Source: Semisulcospira habei (Eukaryota > Mollusca > Gastropoda > Semisulcospiridae). From it: DNA of 64,000 nucleotides. A program made the translations under genes and the position numbers. Where the stretch lies: positions 169,032,028 through 169,096,027 of the forward strand of contig BTPG01000002.1 in assembly GCA_036245525.1 (NCBI GenBank), in the 5' to 3' direction. The notes beneath the pieces were generated by a model, which did no database searches, was not told the DNA's origin, and worked only from the letters and a program-made list of their open reading frames with translations. Of the stretch, positions 1-9,857 are shown in pieces; within the stretch, counting starts at the first letter, position 1; every line of letters starts with the position of its first letter.

Positions 1-232
1 GCTTTGTTAAGAGGTTTGCATTATTTGCATCTCAGTTGCTGAGAGCTGAACATAACACTCAATAGGGTAAATATGTCTTGCTGGCCTCATTTTGGTGTTA
101 GCATTTTTAGTCATGTTCCCCATGCGGAGGCGGTGATGTGACGATTACTCTTTGCAGTTTTTGTGGGCTTTGCCAGTTAAAGTGTGTTTGTAAGTTAAAC
201 TGTGGGCTTTGGCAGTTAAAAGTATAACCCTT
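1..232. other. Unassigned sequence, probably intronic
   Basis: No open frame with splice sites and no repeat was recognised. It lies upstream of the DIRS insertion and of the terminal exon at 7762, so it is probably part of the same intron. That placement is inference. Confidence 0.3.
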
Positions 233-312
233 TGATTGTTGGTAGTGTTTTGTCATGATGATTCCTGTAGGAATCATTGCACTAAAATCTTTCCCGACAG
301 CCAAAGGGTTAA
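233..312. repeat. Palindromic repeat, family A copy 1
   Basis: An inverted repeat of about 80 bp. The left arm starts at a degenerate TATAACCCTTTG and the right arm ends in CAAAGGGTTAA. The centre is the hallmark GATGATTCCTGTAGGAATCAT. The left TTAA is mutated. Confidence 0.7.
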
Positions 313-399
313 AATGCAGATTGGCCACCTTGTCAATGGGAATCTAAGCTTTGATATCACCTAATGGCACAAATGCTTGTTTTTTTTTTTATCCTGTTC

Positions 400-595
400 A
401 CTGCCAGCAGCTAGGGGATTGGATGGAAATAATGACAGGTTGATGCTAAACTGACAGAGGAATTGGGATATCAGTGAGGCTAGGAACAGGCATAGATTCT
501 CAAGAGCCCATGCATTTCCTGGGGCTCTTGAGCATCTGCACTGCTTGCAGTTGGACTCTGTTTGCTACATCATGGTGGTGAAGAGTTTAGGGCGC
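400..595. repeat. Palindromic repeat, family C copy 1 (degenerate)
   Basis: The centre (493-535) pairs AGATTCTCAAGAGCCC with GGGGCTCTTGAGCATCT. CACTGCCAG lies upstream and TTGCAGTTGGA downstream, as in better family C copies. The outer TTAA ends are not preserved. Confidence 0.5.
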
Positions 596-643
596 TCAGG
601 CTTTCTGTAGGTTTAGACAAAATTTGTCAAGGAAAATGGATAC

Positions 644-841
644 TTTGTTTTTTCAAAATACATTACCGATGGCATTACTATCTGGGAATACACTCTATTG
701 CCTATAGATTTCAGCAAAATTGTGTGTAGCACACAACTGGGGAGGAGACACCGGGGATCCAAGCACTATGACCCCGGGTGGCCTCCCCTTACTACCCTAT
801 CCCGGCGAGCACAGGGCGACCTCGTCAGTTTCACTCATAGC
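644..841 (+). repeat. DIRS left inverted terminal repeat
   Basis: About 198 bp, matched in reverse complement by 6830-7049. I found one mismatch over the inner 177 bp (TCACTCATAG here against TCACACATAG on the other end). The outermost part differs: the right repeat carries about 22 extra bp of A/T-rich sequence, typical of unequal DIRS ends. Confidence 0.93.
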
Positions 842-1499
842 TCGACCGGGGACGGTCGAGTTTTTGCCTTTCTCCGTTCTACGGGTTTCAGTGGTTTTTG
901 ACTGTGGGCTTGAATTGGAGTCTTCGATTCAGCCCTGGACTCACTACATTCGTGGTTTTTCCTTTGACAATTGGACTCATTGTGACCTGTGCGCCGACCG
1001 GTTTTACCGGCTCTGACTTGTGAGTTCACCCTTGGCTTGGCCTTGGGGTTCGACGACGCACGTGACTTGTGCCCGGCTGGTTTGTGCAAGGTGGACTTTC
1101 TTCGCCGGCGTAGTTGGTTTAGGGCCTTAAGGCTTCTTCTGTGTCGAAGACTTGCCGCCGTGCGGGGACTTCCAGTGGCCGGTTGATGCACTCGACTCTT
1201 GCTTGCCGTGTTCGGGCTGTGCTTCGGACGGAACGTGTGATGGTGGCGCCGCTTGGACGGAAGACCGGTGTTCGCGCAGGTGGGACTTCTTCAGGCGTGA
1301 CCGGTCCCCTCGCCCGCTTCGGTCTCCACGGGATCCTCCACGGGTGGACGTACTTCCCTCGGCGCATCGGGCTTTCCGGCCCACAGGTAAGTCCCCTTCT
1401 TGTACCGTTACCTCGCAGGTTCTCCCTCCCCTCTCCGAGTCTTCGGAGCAGGGTAGGCGAGTTTCGGAGTCACGCTCCCCACGCTCTGCTTCGTTAGCG

Positions 1500-1762
1500 C
1501 GTGGCTTGAGCCCATTTTGGTTCCCACCCCCCGCTCTGCTTCGGGCGAGCGGTCTGGGAGAGATGAGCGTTCGTCGGCCACCCCCGGCTCTAGGTCTCCG
1601 GAGCGGGGACGGGTGACGGAACGCAAGCATAAGAAAGAGAGTAAACGTGATAAGAAATGCTCTCGCTCACGCACCGAGGCTTCGGAACGTGACTCGAGAC
1701 CGTTAGTAATGCTGCCTCCCCGCTCTGTATTTTCCGAACGGGCAAGGCATGCTTCGCTTTCT

Positions 1763-1794
<32 letters not shown>

Positions 1795-2330
1795 CCCGCC
1801 CCGTCTCGCCTGGGCGGGCCCGGGGTGTGGTTGACTCTCGCCCCCCACGCTCCGAGGAGTCGGAGCGGGGGTCGCGTGCACATAATGGTCCCCTCCCCGC
1901 TTCGCTTCGCCTGAGCGGGCTTGGCGTGACCGTAGACTGTCCCCCCCCCCCCCCCCGTCTCGTATCGACCGGACGGGCCCGGTGTGACTTGGACCCTCGC
2001 CCCCCCCCCCCCCCCTCGCTCCGAGGCTTCGGAGCTGGGGCAGCGGGCTCATAAATCGTCCCCTCCCCGCTCCGCCTTTCCTGAGCGGGCTTGGCGTGAC
2101 CCTAGACTGTCCCCCCCCCGCCTCGTATCGACCAGGCGGGCCCGGTGTGACATCGCGCGTCCTCCACGGTCCGACACATCGGACGGGGGGCCGCGTGCCC
2201 GGTATTTGTCCCCTCCCCGCTCCGCCTTTCCTGAGCGGGCTAGGGGAGACTATTGGCGGTCCCCCCCCCCCCCCCTCGCACCGGTTCTCCCGGGCGGGCC
2301 AGGGGTGACCAGGCCACTTCCTCGGTATTC
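1500..2330 (+). repeat. Hairpin minisatellite with poly-C tracts in the DIRS gag region
   Basis: About fourteen imperfect units of roughly 50-60 bp. Each has a CCGCTC...GAGCGG-type hairpin such as CTCCGAGGCTTCGGAG, often followed by a run of C that reaches about 30 bases at 1764-1793. A higher-order period of about 150-170 bp shows where near-identical units start at 1893, 2065 and 2213. In one frame the units encode Pro/Arg/Ser-rich peptide of the type PPRS..SER.R, so this is probably the low-complexity part of gag. The C runs destroy one continuous frame and are also likely assembly-error sites. Confidence 0.7.
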
Positions 2331-2691
2331 CGATCGCGGTTTGTCGCTCACGTCGGCTGCCGCGTGCGGATCCCGACTTCGAGGTGGACCGTCGCTTTGC
2401 CACGGTCCCTCCGTCGCCACGGCGCGCCTCTTTGCGTGCGTCGCGGGCGGCTGCGTCTACCTCGCGCGCGGCGGTGCGGCACTCTCGTAGCCGCTCGCCC
2501 CTTTCGTCTTTGCCGCGAGAAGATCAGTTTGGAACGGACGTCCTCAGCCTTCATCCGTCGGACTCGGCCTCGGCGATCTTCTTGCAGGACTCGGCGGCGG
2601 GTTCTCCTTCCCGCCTTTTTCCGCTGTCGCGTCGGCCTCCGCCTCGTCAGACGTTGCCGGCCCTTCGCTCGGATCACAGTCGGTCCACGCT

Positions 2692-3649
2692 ATGGGTGAG
2701 GCTTCAAGGCTTATCGCCAAGTCCCTACCGCCCGACGTCTGTCCGCCTTCGCCTCCTCCGAAGAGACAGGCTTCGGCCATGGTCGACGCGCAGAGGCAAG
2801 TCCAGCGCCGCAAGTCCCTCCCGCAAGCCGGCTTCCGGGACCTCACCGATGCTTCTCCGCCCAGCTGCGTAACGACGCTTTCGGCGACACGGGATACTTT
2901 ACCGCCGCTCGATCGCCGGTGGGAATCAACTTAAGCTTCCGCCAGGCCTAGTACGCTGGACACTCCCAAGCCTTCGCCTTACCTTTTCCAGCGGTGGATG
3001 TGGCGGCCTTACTACAGGCGGGCGGCCGCAGGCTCGTCCAGAACTCGTGGCCTCGGCCTCTCGACAGGATCGCCTCCTTAGCGCGGAACTCGCTGGCGTG
3101 CTCGGGTTTGGAACTGGCTACCCAGGCAGCACTGCAGTGCCTACAGGATACGTGGGACCTGGAGGCTCAGTCCCCGCTTCGTGACGTGCAGTCCATCCTG
3201 ATAGCGGCCAACCGGTCCGCCTACCATTCTTCCACCACCGCCAGGGCAGCGGCTGCCAAATGCGACCTCTGGAGGAGGGATACCCTTTTGCGCCTCTGCT
3301 CGGACCTTCCCTTGTCAGTGAAGACCCAGCTCCGTCACGCCCCCTTAGGGGGTCCTCAGCTGTTCGGCGTCACTTGGCACACCTTTAAGGAATCTTCCAA
3401 GGACTTGTGGCCCAAGCCTGCATCTAACCCAGCCTCGACCCGCTTTCGCGCCCCCCGCACGGCGGGGGTCGTGCCCAGCGGTCTTTCAGGCCCTCCTTCT
3501 CTACAGTCGGATCTTCACGAGGTCGGGCCCGTCCATTCCAGGCTACTCAGGCCGGCCCCGCCCCTCGCCCTTCTTGGCCCCGCGGTGCCCGTAGATCGGG
3601 CCGCGGTCGGGCTCTTTGACTCGCCCCCGCCTCCGCCCCCGCCTCATTA
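2692..3649 (+). pseudogene. DIRS gag-like protein remnant
   Basis: Two frames together cover a gag-like region. The first (2692-2934) encodes a basic Pro-rich stretch beginning MGEASRLIAKSLPP. The second (2994-3650) encodes about 218 residues including ARAAAAKCDLWRRDTLL and PLGGPQLFG, which resembles the capsid-side gag segment upstream of DIRS pol. It ends in a Pro-rich tail. A stop at about 2932 and a frame change separate the two. The Arg/Ser-rich minisatellite upstream is probably its N-terminal part. A nucleic-acid-binding structural role is inferred from position; gag sequences are weakly conserved. Confidence 0.55.
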
Positions 3650-5204
3650 ATCGGGCCTCCCGTCGGCGGGCGGCTGTCGCTCTTCAGCGATCTTGGAGAT
3701 CGCTGTTCCTGGACGACCCCTGGATTCTTTCCACCGTTACCGCAGGCCTGCAACTTTCGTTCCTGTCGCCTCCGCCTCTTCGCTGAGCACCCATGTGGAC
3801 CCAGGAACCGCTCGACGGCACACAGGCGGACGCTCTGCGCGGGGAAGTGGCGACCCTCCTCACCAAAGCGGCGACAGAGGTGGTTTGCGGCAGGACTCTC
3901 CGGCGTTCTACAGCCGACTCTTCTAGCTCCCAAACCAGGCGGCAAGTGGCGTCCAGTTATCGACTTATCAGCTTGGCCTCGATTCAGGATGCTTGGCCCC
4001 TCGATTCAGGATGGAGACGGCCAGGACACTCCGTGCGGCCCTCCGGCCGATGGACTTTGCGATCAGCCTCGATCTGTCAGACGCCTATCTGCACGTCCCG
4101 ATTCATCCGTCGTTTCGCCGGTACCTTCGGTTTGACTTGGGGGGATCGTCTACCAGTTCTGCGCCCTTCCTTTCGGCCTCAACATCAGTCCGTGGGTGTT
4201 TACAAGACTGCTCGACGCCGTGATAGCCAATTTCCGTCAGCGCTCCTTGAGCCCGGCCTCCAATTACTTGGACGACCTTCTACTGCGCAACTTGGTCTCC
4301 GCAGCCCTCCAGACGGACAGGGATGCCCTGCTTTCCCTTCTGCGTCGTCTAGGTTTCCTACTCATTGGGGAAATCCGTTCTTCTCCCTCTCGACGGTTTC
4401 TACATCGGGGGATGGAATTCCTGACCGACCTCAACCTTGCCCGCCTGCCTCTGGCCAGGCGACAGAAGATAGTCGACTTAGCGACTTCGATGGGGATGGG
4501 ATCCTCCTTCACCGCCAGGGTCTGGCTTCAACTCCTGGGCCTCCTCAGGGCGGCTGCGGACCTGCTTCCCTTGGGCAGACTTTATGCTCGGCCTCTCCAG
4601 CTACGTCTCCTTCTTCACTGGCGACCCTCGGGCGCTCTGTTGGATCTAGTACCTGTCACGCCTCGGGCTCGTCCTCACCTCGAGAGGTGGGCGGACCTCG
4701 CTTGGCTGGCTTCGGGGGTGCCCTACACTCCCCGCCGCCTCGGTGGTCTCTCTGTACAGAGGCGAGCCAGGCCGGCTGGGGCGCGCACCTGTTACCGGAT
4801 TTCTCTCGGCCTCGGGCGTTGGCTTCGGGAGCTGTTCGGGAATCACGTCAACTGGCTGGAGCTGAAGGCAGTTGGATTGGCATTCGACGTTGGCAGGAGA
4901 CCTTGGCCAATCAGGACGTCCTCGTGCTCTCCGACAACTCGACGGTGGTGGCTTACATACAGAATCAGGGTGGCACTCTCTCGCCCTCCCTTTGCATTCT
5001 TCGGTGCCACCTTCGCCTCTGGTGCAGGGATCGAGGCATTGCCCTACGAGCCCGCCACATCCCTGGCCACCTCAACGTGAAGGCGGACGCCCTGTCTCGT
5101 CGCGGACAGTTGCTCCACACGGAGCGGTCCCTACGCCCGGATATTTTTCGCCTGCTCTGCTCTCACTGGGAAACGCCGCTAGTGGATCTGTTTGCCACCA
5201 GATG
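3650..5204 (+). pseudogene. DIRS reverse transcriptase-RNase H (frameshifted)
   Basis: Reverse transcriptase pieces appear in three frames: KPGGKWRPVIDLSAW near 3932-3976, FRMETARTLRAALRP with SLDLSDAYLHVPIHP at about 4005-4110, and the catalytic-box segment SNYLDDLLL near 4259-4287. RNase H follows: LELKAVGLAF (about 4858), VLSDNSTVVAYIQNQ (about 4920) and HIPGHLNVKADALSR (about 5056-5100), ending in DLFATR. This order is typical of DIRS pol. An imperfect 20-22 bp direct duplication at 3971-4012 disrupts the frame after the first motif, and a TGA follows FATR. At least three frame changes make the gene non-functional as read, unless some are assembly errors. Confidence 0.88.
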
Positions 5205-6526
5205 AAGCAGCCAGCTCCCGGTCTACGTCTCGCCAGTCCTGGATCCACTCGCTTGGGCAGTGGACGCGCTCCCCATTCCTTGGGTCGGCCGGATTGCTTA
5301 CGCCTACCCCCCGGCAGTCCTCGTTCCGAAGGTACTGCGGAAGCTTCTGGGATGCTCGGCGGTCCTCCTGCTGGTGGCCCCCTTCAACTGGACCAAGAGC
5401 TGGACCACGGACCTCCTCGCGCTTGCGACGGACCCTCCTCTGGAGCTTCCTACCCCTTCCACGATGCTCAAGCAGCCCCGTCAGCGGCTTTTCCATCCGT
5501 GCCCCGTACGCCTCCGCCTACACGCTTGGAGGTTGTCCGGCACGCCCGCGCCGCTAGAGGTTCTCGGATGCAGCAGTGGCGGCAATTGCAGCAGCCCGCA
5601 GACTCTCTACAAGGAAGGTGTACGAAGGCACGTGGAGGGTCTTTCAGACCTGGTGCACCTCCCATGGGCACCCTCCCACTAACCTAGCCTCCCACCAACT
5701 GGCGGAGTTCTTCCTGTGGCTCTTCGACGACCGGGGCTTAGCCCCGGTCGCCATCAAGGGCTACCGCGCTACGTTCGCGGACATCTACCGTCACCGGTGT
5801 CTTCCGGACCCAGGCGCCTGCAAGGATCTGTCGAATTTCTGGCTCACTTTGAACTCCGACGTCCGGTTTCACGTTCCCTAGTACCCCGGTGGGATCTTGC
5901 CTGGGTACTGACGTGGTTGAATACGGACCGGTTGAGCCCCTCCCCTTGGCTCGGTTCTCAGACTTGACCCGGAAAACCTGTTTCCTTCTGGCTCTCGTTA
6001 CAGCGTCCCGAGTCAGCGAGCTTCACGCGCTCTCGATGCTCCCAGCCTGTTTGCGGTTCGTTCCGACGGCTCTGCGCAGAGGCTCTCCGATCCGTCCTTC
6101 CTGGCCAAGAACCGCCGCCCGCGGCGGCTCCTCAGGTGCTAACGATACGGCCCCTCTGTGGAGCGGACCTCTCCCCTGGATCGCGGCAACAGGACCCAGT
6201 GCGGGCGCTAAAGATTTACCTGCGCCGCTCTCAGCCGCAGCGCCGGGGGCGCTCGCGCCTCTTCTTACCTTGTCCGCGGGCAGACGCCACATCTCGGCCC
6301 AGATCGTGTCATCCTGGCTGCGGTGGGTGATTAGGTCAGACTACCTAGACCTCTCCCCACGCGGCGCTGAGCCTTTACAAATCCGGGCGCATGAAGTGAG
6401 AGCAGTAGCCACCAGTCTAGCCCTGGACCGCAACTGCTCGGTCAAAGATATTTTGGCAGCGGGTGGCTGGCGCTCAGACTCCACTTTCGCACGCTTCTAC
6501 CTTAAGAGACCTATCCGGCTGACGTG
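5205..6526 (+). pseudogene. DIRS tyrosine recombinase (frameshifted)
   Basis: The first 350 bp encode the conserved linker seen in DIRS pol (IAYAYPPAVLVPKVLRK, VAPFNW). 5576-5881 encodes an N-terminal SAM-like DNA-binding domain (STRKVYEGTWRVFQTW, IKGYRATFADIYRH). 5889-6527 encodes the catalytic domain. Visible tetrad residues are Arg in TASRVSELHAL, His and Arg in AHEVRAVATS, and the nucleophile Tyr in TFARFYLKRP. The enzyme would join the circular cDNA to genomic DNA without a duplication. A stop at 5879-5881 and a frame change near 6040-6130 break the gene. The middle of the catalytic domain reads out of frame, but the ends are recognisable. Confidence 0.85.
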
Positions 6527-6693
6527 ACTCCCTGGCACGGGTGGGCGACATCTCCGCGGCCCAGCACTCCCTCCGAGCACTGCTGGCGTCTTAGGCACAT
6601 CATAGCTGAAATCGTCGGGAGTTCTCTCTTGAGGGGGCCGGCGGAGTGGTTGGGTTGTGGTTAGATACGGCACCCTCCGCCTGTTCGCCATTC

Positions 6694-6792
6694 TCCCAGA
6701 TAGTAATGCCATCGGTAATGTATTTTGAAAAAACAAATGAATTTTTTTTCTAAAATGTATTTTTTTGAAAAATACTTACCGATGGCATTACT
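6694..6792 (+). repeat. DIRS internal complementary region
   Basis: A perfect complement of both element ends, back to back. 6694-6737 (44 nt) is the complement of the left end 644-687. 6735-6792 (58 nt) is the complement of the right end 6992-7049. The overlap AAA at 6735-6737 marks the circle junction. In DIRS replication this region is thought to template joining of the two ends into a circular intermediate. Confidence 0.95.
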
Positions 6793-6829
6793 CGAATGGC
6801 CCTCCCGCCTGCCCCGCTTGCCTCTTGTG

Positions 6830-7049
6830 GCTATGTGTGAAACTGACGAGGTCGCCCTGTGCTCGCCGGGATAGGGTAGTAAGGGGAGGCCACCCGGGGT
6901 CATAGTGCTTGGATCCCCGGTGTCTCCTCCCCAGTTGTGTGCTACACACAATTTTGCTGAAATCTATAGGCAATAGAGTGTATTCCCAGATAGTAATGCC
7001 ATCGGTAAGTATTTTTCAAAAAAATACATTTTAGAAAAAAAATTCATTT
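6830..7049 (-). repeat. DIRS right inverted terminal repeat
   Basis: The reverse complement of the left terminal repeat, about 220 bp. The outer 58 bp are copied exactly in the internal complementary region. The last three bases, TTT (7047-7049), are identical to the first three of the element. Confidence 0.93.
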
Positions 7050-7138
7050 TTCTTCCTTCATTTTTTTTTTCTGTATTTTTTCATCTTCTGTGACTGAGTT
7101 GAGGATGCCTGTAAAATACTTTTGCCTCTGTTACTGTG

Positions 7139-7219
7139 TTAGCCCTTTGGCTGTCCGTAGTGCCTATTGTCGAGGTGATTCCTGTAGATAAAAGGCACTA
7201 TCGACAGCCAAAAGGTTAA
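7139..7219. repeat. Palindromic repeat, family A copy 2
   Basis: Arms CCCTTTGGCTGTC and GACAGCCAAAAGG flank GTAGTGCC and GGCACTAT. The right end is TTAA and the left end is TTAG. It lies just outside the right end of the DIRS element. Confidence 0.75.
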
Positions 7220-7264
7220 TTCAAGCACACAATTTCAGGACAGTTTTGCTCTTATCAAATTAGA

Positions 7265-7445
7265 AAGGGAGACTGATGGACCATGTTGCTCAAAGTTTGG
7301 GTCTGATTAGCTGAGCACCATGGCTAGATGGATGGACCATGGTAGTTCATCAAGGTGCCTGATTAGCTTGGCAGCTTGGATGGACCAAGGTAGATCAAGG
7401 GATTCACTTGGCACCTAGTCTTTCCCAGATGCCAGAGCTGATCAG
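7265..7445. repeat. Degenerate family B-like repeat
   Basis: It contains GATTAGCTTGGC and several GATGGACCATG-type pieces in both orientations, as in family B palindromes, but the termini are lost and the arms are scrambled. Assignment is tentative. Confidence 0.35.
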
Positions 7446-7488
7446 GTACTTCCTTTGAACTGTCATGGTTCATCCTTGTTAATAGTAT

Positions 7489-7575
7489 TTAACTCTTCGG
7501 CTGTCAATTCATTTTTTACGATGATTTCTTCTGGAATCATCACACCATAAAGCGCTACCGACAGCCAAGAGTTAG
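7489..7575. repeat. Palindromic repeat, family A copy 3
   Basis: It starts TTAACTCTTCGGCTGTC and ends GACAGCCAAGAGTTAG. The centre is GATGATTTCTTCTGGAATCATC. The right TTAA has mutated to TTAG. Confidence 0.75.
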
Positions 7576-7761
7576 TTGTCACAAAATGCATAACAAGCTT
7601 GTAAAATGCAAGGAAATAACCAACGTAGAAAAACGCTTTGGGAAGACAAGGACAATTGAGTAAAAGTGTTTTGTTGTTTGCTTTTTTGTACTTTTTCAAG
7701 CGTGTGTTTTTTTTATAATAAAAAAATCCTTAGTTTTGACCGGATGTTTGTTGCATTTTAG

Positions 7762-7902
7762 GATCAAAAGTCTGAGTTTGCTGTACTATATATTGCAGAC
7801 AAAGCGGCTGTCACACGAGATGCTGCAGCAGAGTTGGAGCGAATGCGCAAGAAGGGAGTGCCAGAGACAAATTCCAACGACACAGGCTCGCCAGGGTCCT
7901 GA
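7762..7902 (+). CDS. Terminal coding exon of an unidentified host gene
   Basis: A strong acceptor (TTTGTTGCATTTTAG, AG at 7760-7761) is followed by 46 codons and TGA at 7900-7902. The peptide begins DQKSEFAVLYIADKAAV, continues through a charged helix-like stretch (AAAELERMRKKGV) and ends in a polar tail (TNSNDTGSPGS). The alternating hydrophobic and charged pattern and the clean acceptor are unlike the repeats around it, so I read it as a real last exon. The intron phase is 0 if the exon starts at GAT. I do not recognise the protein. Upstream exons are not in the window, so the last intron is longer than 7.7 kb and holds the DIRS element. No AATAAA was seen close downstream; candidates lie at 9621, 10200 and 11113. 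Confidence 0.62.
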   Translation, partial: DQKSEFAVLYIADKAAVTRDAAAELERMRKKGVPETNSNDTGSPGS

Positions 7903-8737
7903 ACCCACATTCATCTCGGCCACAATCACCTGCAGGGCTTGTCTGCCCCTGGACACACCACACGCTGTCCTGCCATTCGCTCGCCCACTCACTTGCATCA
8001 CTTTGTCAACATTTCGTTGTTTTGGTCATCAGCTTCGTCGTCAGGCATTGAAAGTGTTGATGAGTGCATCTCATTTTCATCATTATCATCATCATTTATT
8101 GATGTGTTGATGTCAACATCGTTCATCTGCATGCTGATCACATATAGTTTTTTCATCTCACCACTATCTTTCTTTTGCATGCGGACACTGATACTGTCAT
8201 CAGTACTGATGGCTGCACGCAGAAAAAGGTTGACATGTTTGTCCTCATGGCTTCATCTTCATCTTCACATTGCCCCATGCTGACCAGCTTTTGTCATTGT
8301 CATTTGCATCAGTGCTGACATGCTTTCATCAAAAGCTGTGTGCGCAGGTGATGTCAAATTTGCCTTTAGAAGCAAATAGTTGACAAGGTGATGGTGGGTG
8401 AGAGAGAGAAAAAAAATGAAAGCGTGGCCCAAGAAACAAAATGTTGACTTCTTTGACTGCTGCTGTGTTTAGACTTGTGACCGTCGCTCCAGCCAGTCAG
8501 CCAGAATGCGAGTGTGTGCATCCAAGGTGACTACAGATAGTAGACAAGTAGACAGCTGCTTCAGAGACTGGAACCACTGTTGTCTTCGTATCATTTCAGA
8601 GCATGGCGATGCAAAGCCCTGCACAAAAGAGCCCAGGTTTCCTGGACACTTTTCAGAAAGGATGAGGAATTTCATGAAGGTTTTCAAGTCAGGCCTGACC
8701 CTGGCATAAAGCTTGGTTTTAGACATCCAACTAAACT

Positions 8738-8799
8738 GCCTTGTGCATGTAGCCGCAGGTAATGTTTACATTGCCGATGGCTGCATGTACAAGGGGTTT
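8738..8799. repeat. Palindromic repeat, family I copy 1
   Basis: Arms TTGTGCATGTAGCCGCAGGTA and GATGGCTGCATGTACAAGG surround GTTTACATTGCC. Compare the complete copy at 63430-63502. The TTAA ends are absent. Confidence 0.6.
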
Positions 8800-8854
8800 G
8801 TAGGAAACCCCAACGATGACCTCTTGAGGATGTCAACTGGTAGATCTCTGCTAA

Positions 8855-8916
8855 CAAGAGGAATGGATTCTCATGAGCCCCTAAAGCCGCATGGGGCTCA
8901 TGAAAATCCATTCCTC
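8855..8916. repeat. Palindromic repeat, family C copy 2 (core only)
   Basis: The core pairs GGATTCTCATGAGCCCC with GGGGCTCATGAAAATCC. Outer family C sequence is not recognisable. Confidence 0.6.
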
Positions 8917-9474
8917 ATGCAGATGGAAACAAAAGGGTGGGACAAGCAGGATTACTATACACTCATGACATGAGTGAACTGACTGCCATATTTAATTCCA
9001 TCGTCTGTACCTCTTCCCTCGTTCCGTGTTTTGTCCTTGTGTGAAGGAGTCCTTCTGATTTTTTTCCATCTTTCATTGTTGTCTGAGCAGCGTTAGTGGT
9101 TGCTGAGTGTCACTGTGAAGTTGTGAATGCAATTTTTAAATTAAATGTGCTTGCCTTCATTACCATGAACCATTACTCTTGATTCCCAGATAGATTAAAA
9201 ATTTATATCCATCCCATTTCTCATGCATAACTCTGTGTGCATCTGCCATATAAAAACTTGCATTTTTTTTGTTTGCGTCTTCTTCCCTTTGGCATTATGT
9301 GTATTTTAGTTTGTTTACATGCACTGAATAACTTATTCTGTGATTTGTTTGTTTATTTGCAAAAGGGTATTTTTTAACATTTCCATGGAAGGTGCTTAAT
9401 ACTTTGTTGTACTTATGTTAGCATCCATTTTTGTTTTGTATTGATACTACTGACTAATTTAGTGTATGAAATTT

Positions 9475-9566
9475 AGACTAGCATACACATCAGCCTGGGA
9501 AGTATAGACTTGCGTGCACATCAGCCTGGGAAGTATAGATTTGCATACACATCAGCCTGGGAAGTA
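9475..9566 (+). repeat. 31-bp tandem repeat, three units
   Basis: CACATCAGCCTGGGAAGTA recurs at about 9486, 9517 and 9548 with a 31-bp period and one or two changes per unit. Confidence 0.85.
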
Positions 9567-9746
9567 AGAGAGACAGAAAGGTAAGCTGAATTCCTTTCAA
9601 AATCAAATACATGTATTAATAATAAAAAACAAATGTCGATCACTTAGTCCTGAAAGTTTGAACAAGTGGATACTGAATTTTGATCAGGATAGTTATTTTG
9701 TCAAGTAACATTTCGTCTCTCAGATTATTTTAACTCAAACTCCCAG

Positions 9747-9798
9747 AACTAAATGATTTGCCTCTGTAAAATGAAAGTCATTTAATTCTGGGAGTTTA
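9747..9798. repeat. Hairpin with 19-bp arms
   Basis: AACTCCCAGAACTAAATGA pairs with TCATTTAATTCTGGGAGTT with one mismatch, around a loop of about 15 nt. It lies 6 bp before a TTAA palindrome. Confidence 0.75.
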
Positions 9799-9804
9799 TA
9801 CAAG

Positions 9805-9857
9805 TTAACTCATTCGTAGGCCGCGCATCTGGATGCGGCTGGCTGTGAATGAGTTAA
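9805..9857. repeat. Palindromic repeat, family D copy 1
   Basis: TTAACTCATTCGTAGGCCG pairs with CGGCTGGCTGTGAATGAGTTAA, 53 nt in all. Both TTAA ends are intact. The arms have diverged slightly from the perfect copy at 29271. Confidence 0.8.

Larger units (their letters stand above)
644..7049 (+). mobile_element. DIRS-like tyrosine-recombinase retrotransposon
   Basis: This 6.4 kb element has the full DIRS architecture. It has inverted terminal repeats (644-841 and 6830-7049), an internal complementary region near the right end (6694-6792), and coding remnants in the order gag, RT-RNase H, tyrosine recombinase. The boundaries were set by matching the complementary region. Its left half is the complement of 644-687 and its right half the complement of 6992-7049, and the two overlap by one TTT shared by both ends. 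No target-site duplication is seen, as expected for recombinase-mediated insertion. The reading frames carry several frameshifts and at least one stop, so this copy is non-autonomous. The terminal repeats are nearly identical. It sits upstream of a host terminal exon, probably in its last intron. Confidence 0.93.
7903..9474 (+). other. Probable 3' UTR or downstream flank
   Basis: It follows the stop codon of the terminal exon. 8020-8350 is rich in CAT/ATC-like words with weak internal repetition. Small palindromes lie at 8738-8799 and 8855-8916. No further exon is supported. UTR status is inferred only from position. Confidence 0.3.

Noticed and set aside
1127..2403. Long minus-strand frames over the DIRS gag region
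   Set aside because: Shadows of a GC-rich minisatellite on the opposite strand of the element.
8469..8726. 85-codon minus-strand open frame
   Set aside because: All three plus-strand frames are also fairly open here. No splice signals or recognisable motifs, and it lies in the probable 3' flank of the terminal exon.
9475..9566. CRISPR-like array
   Set aside because: Three near-identical 31-bp units in direct contact without unique spacers, in a eukaryotic context.
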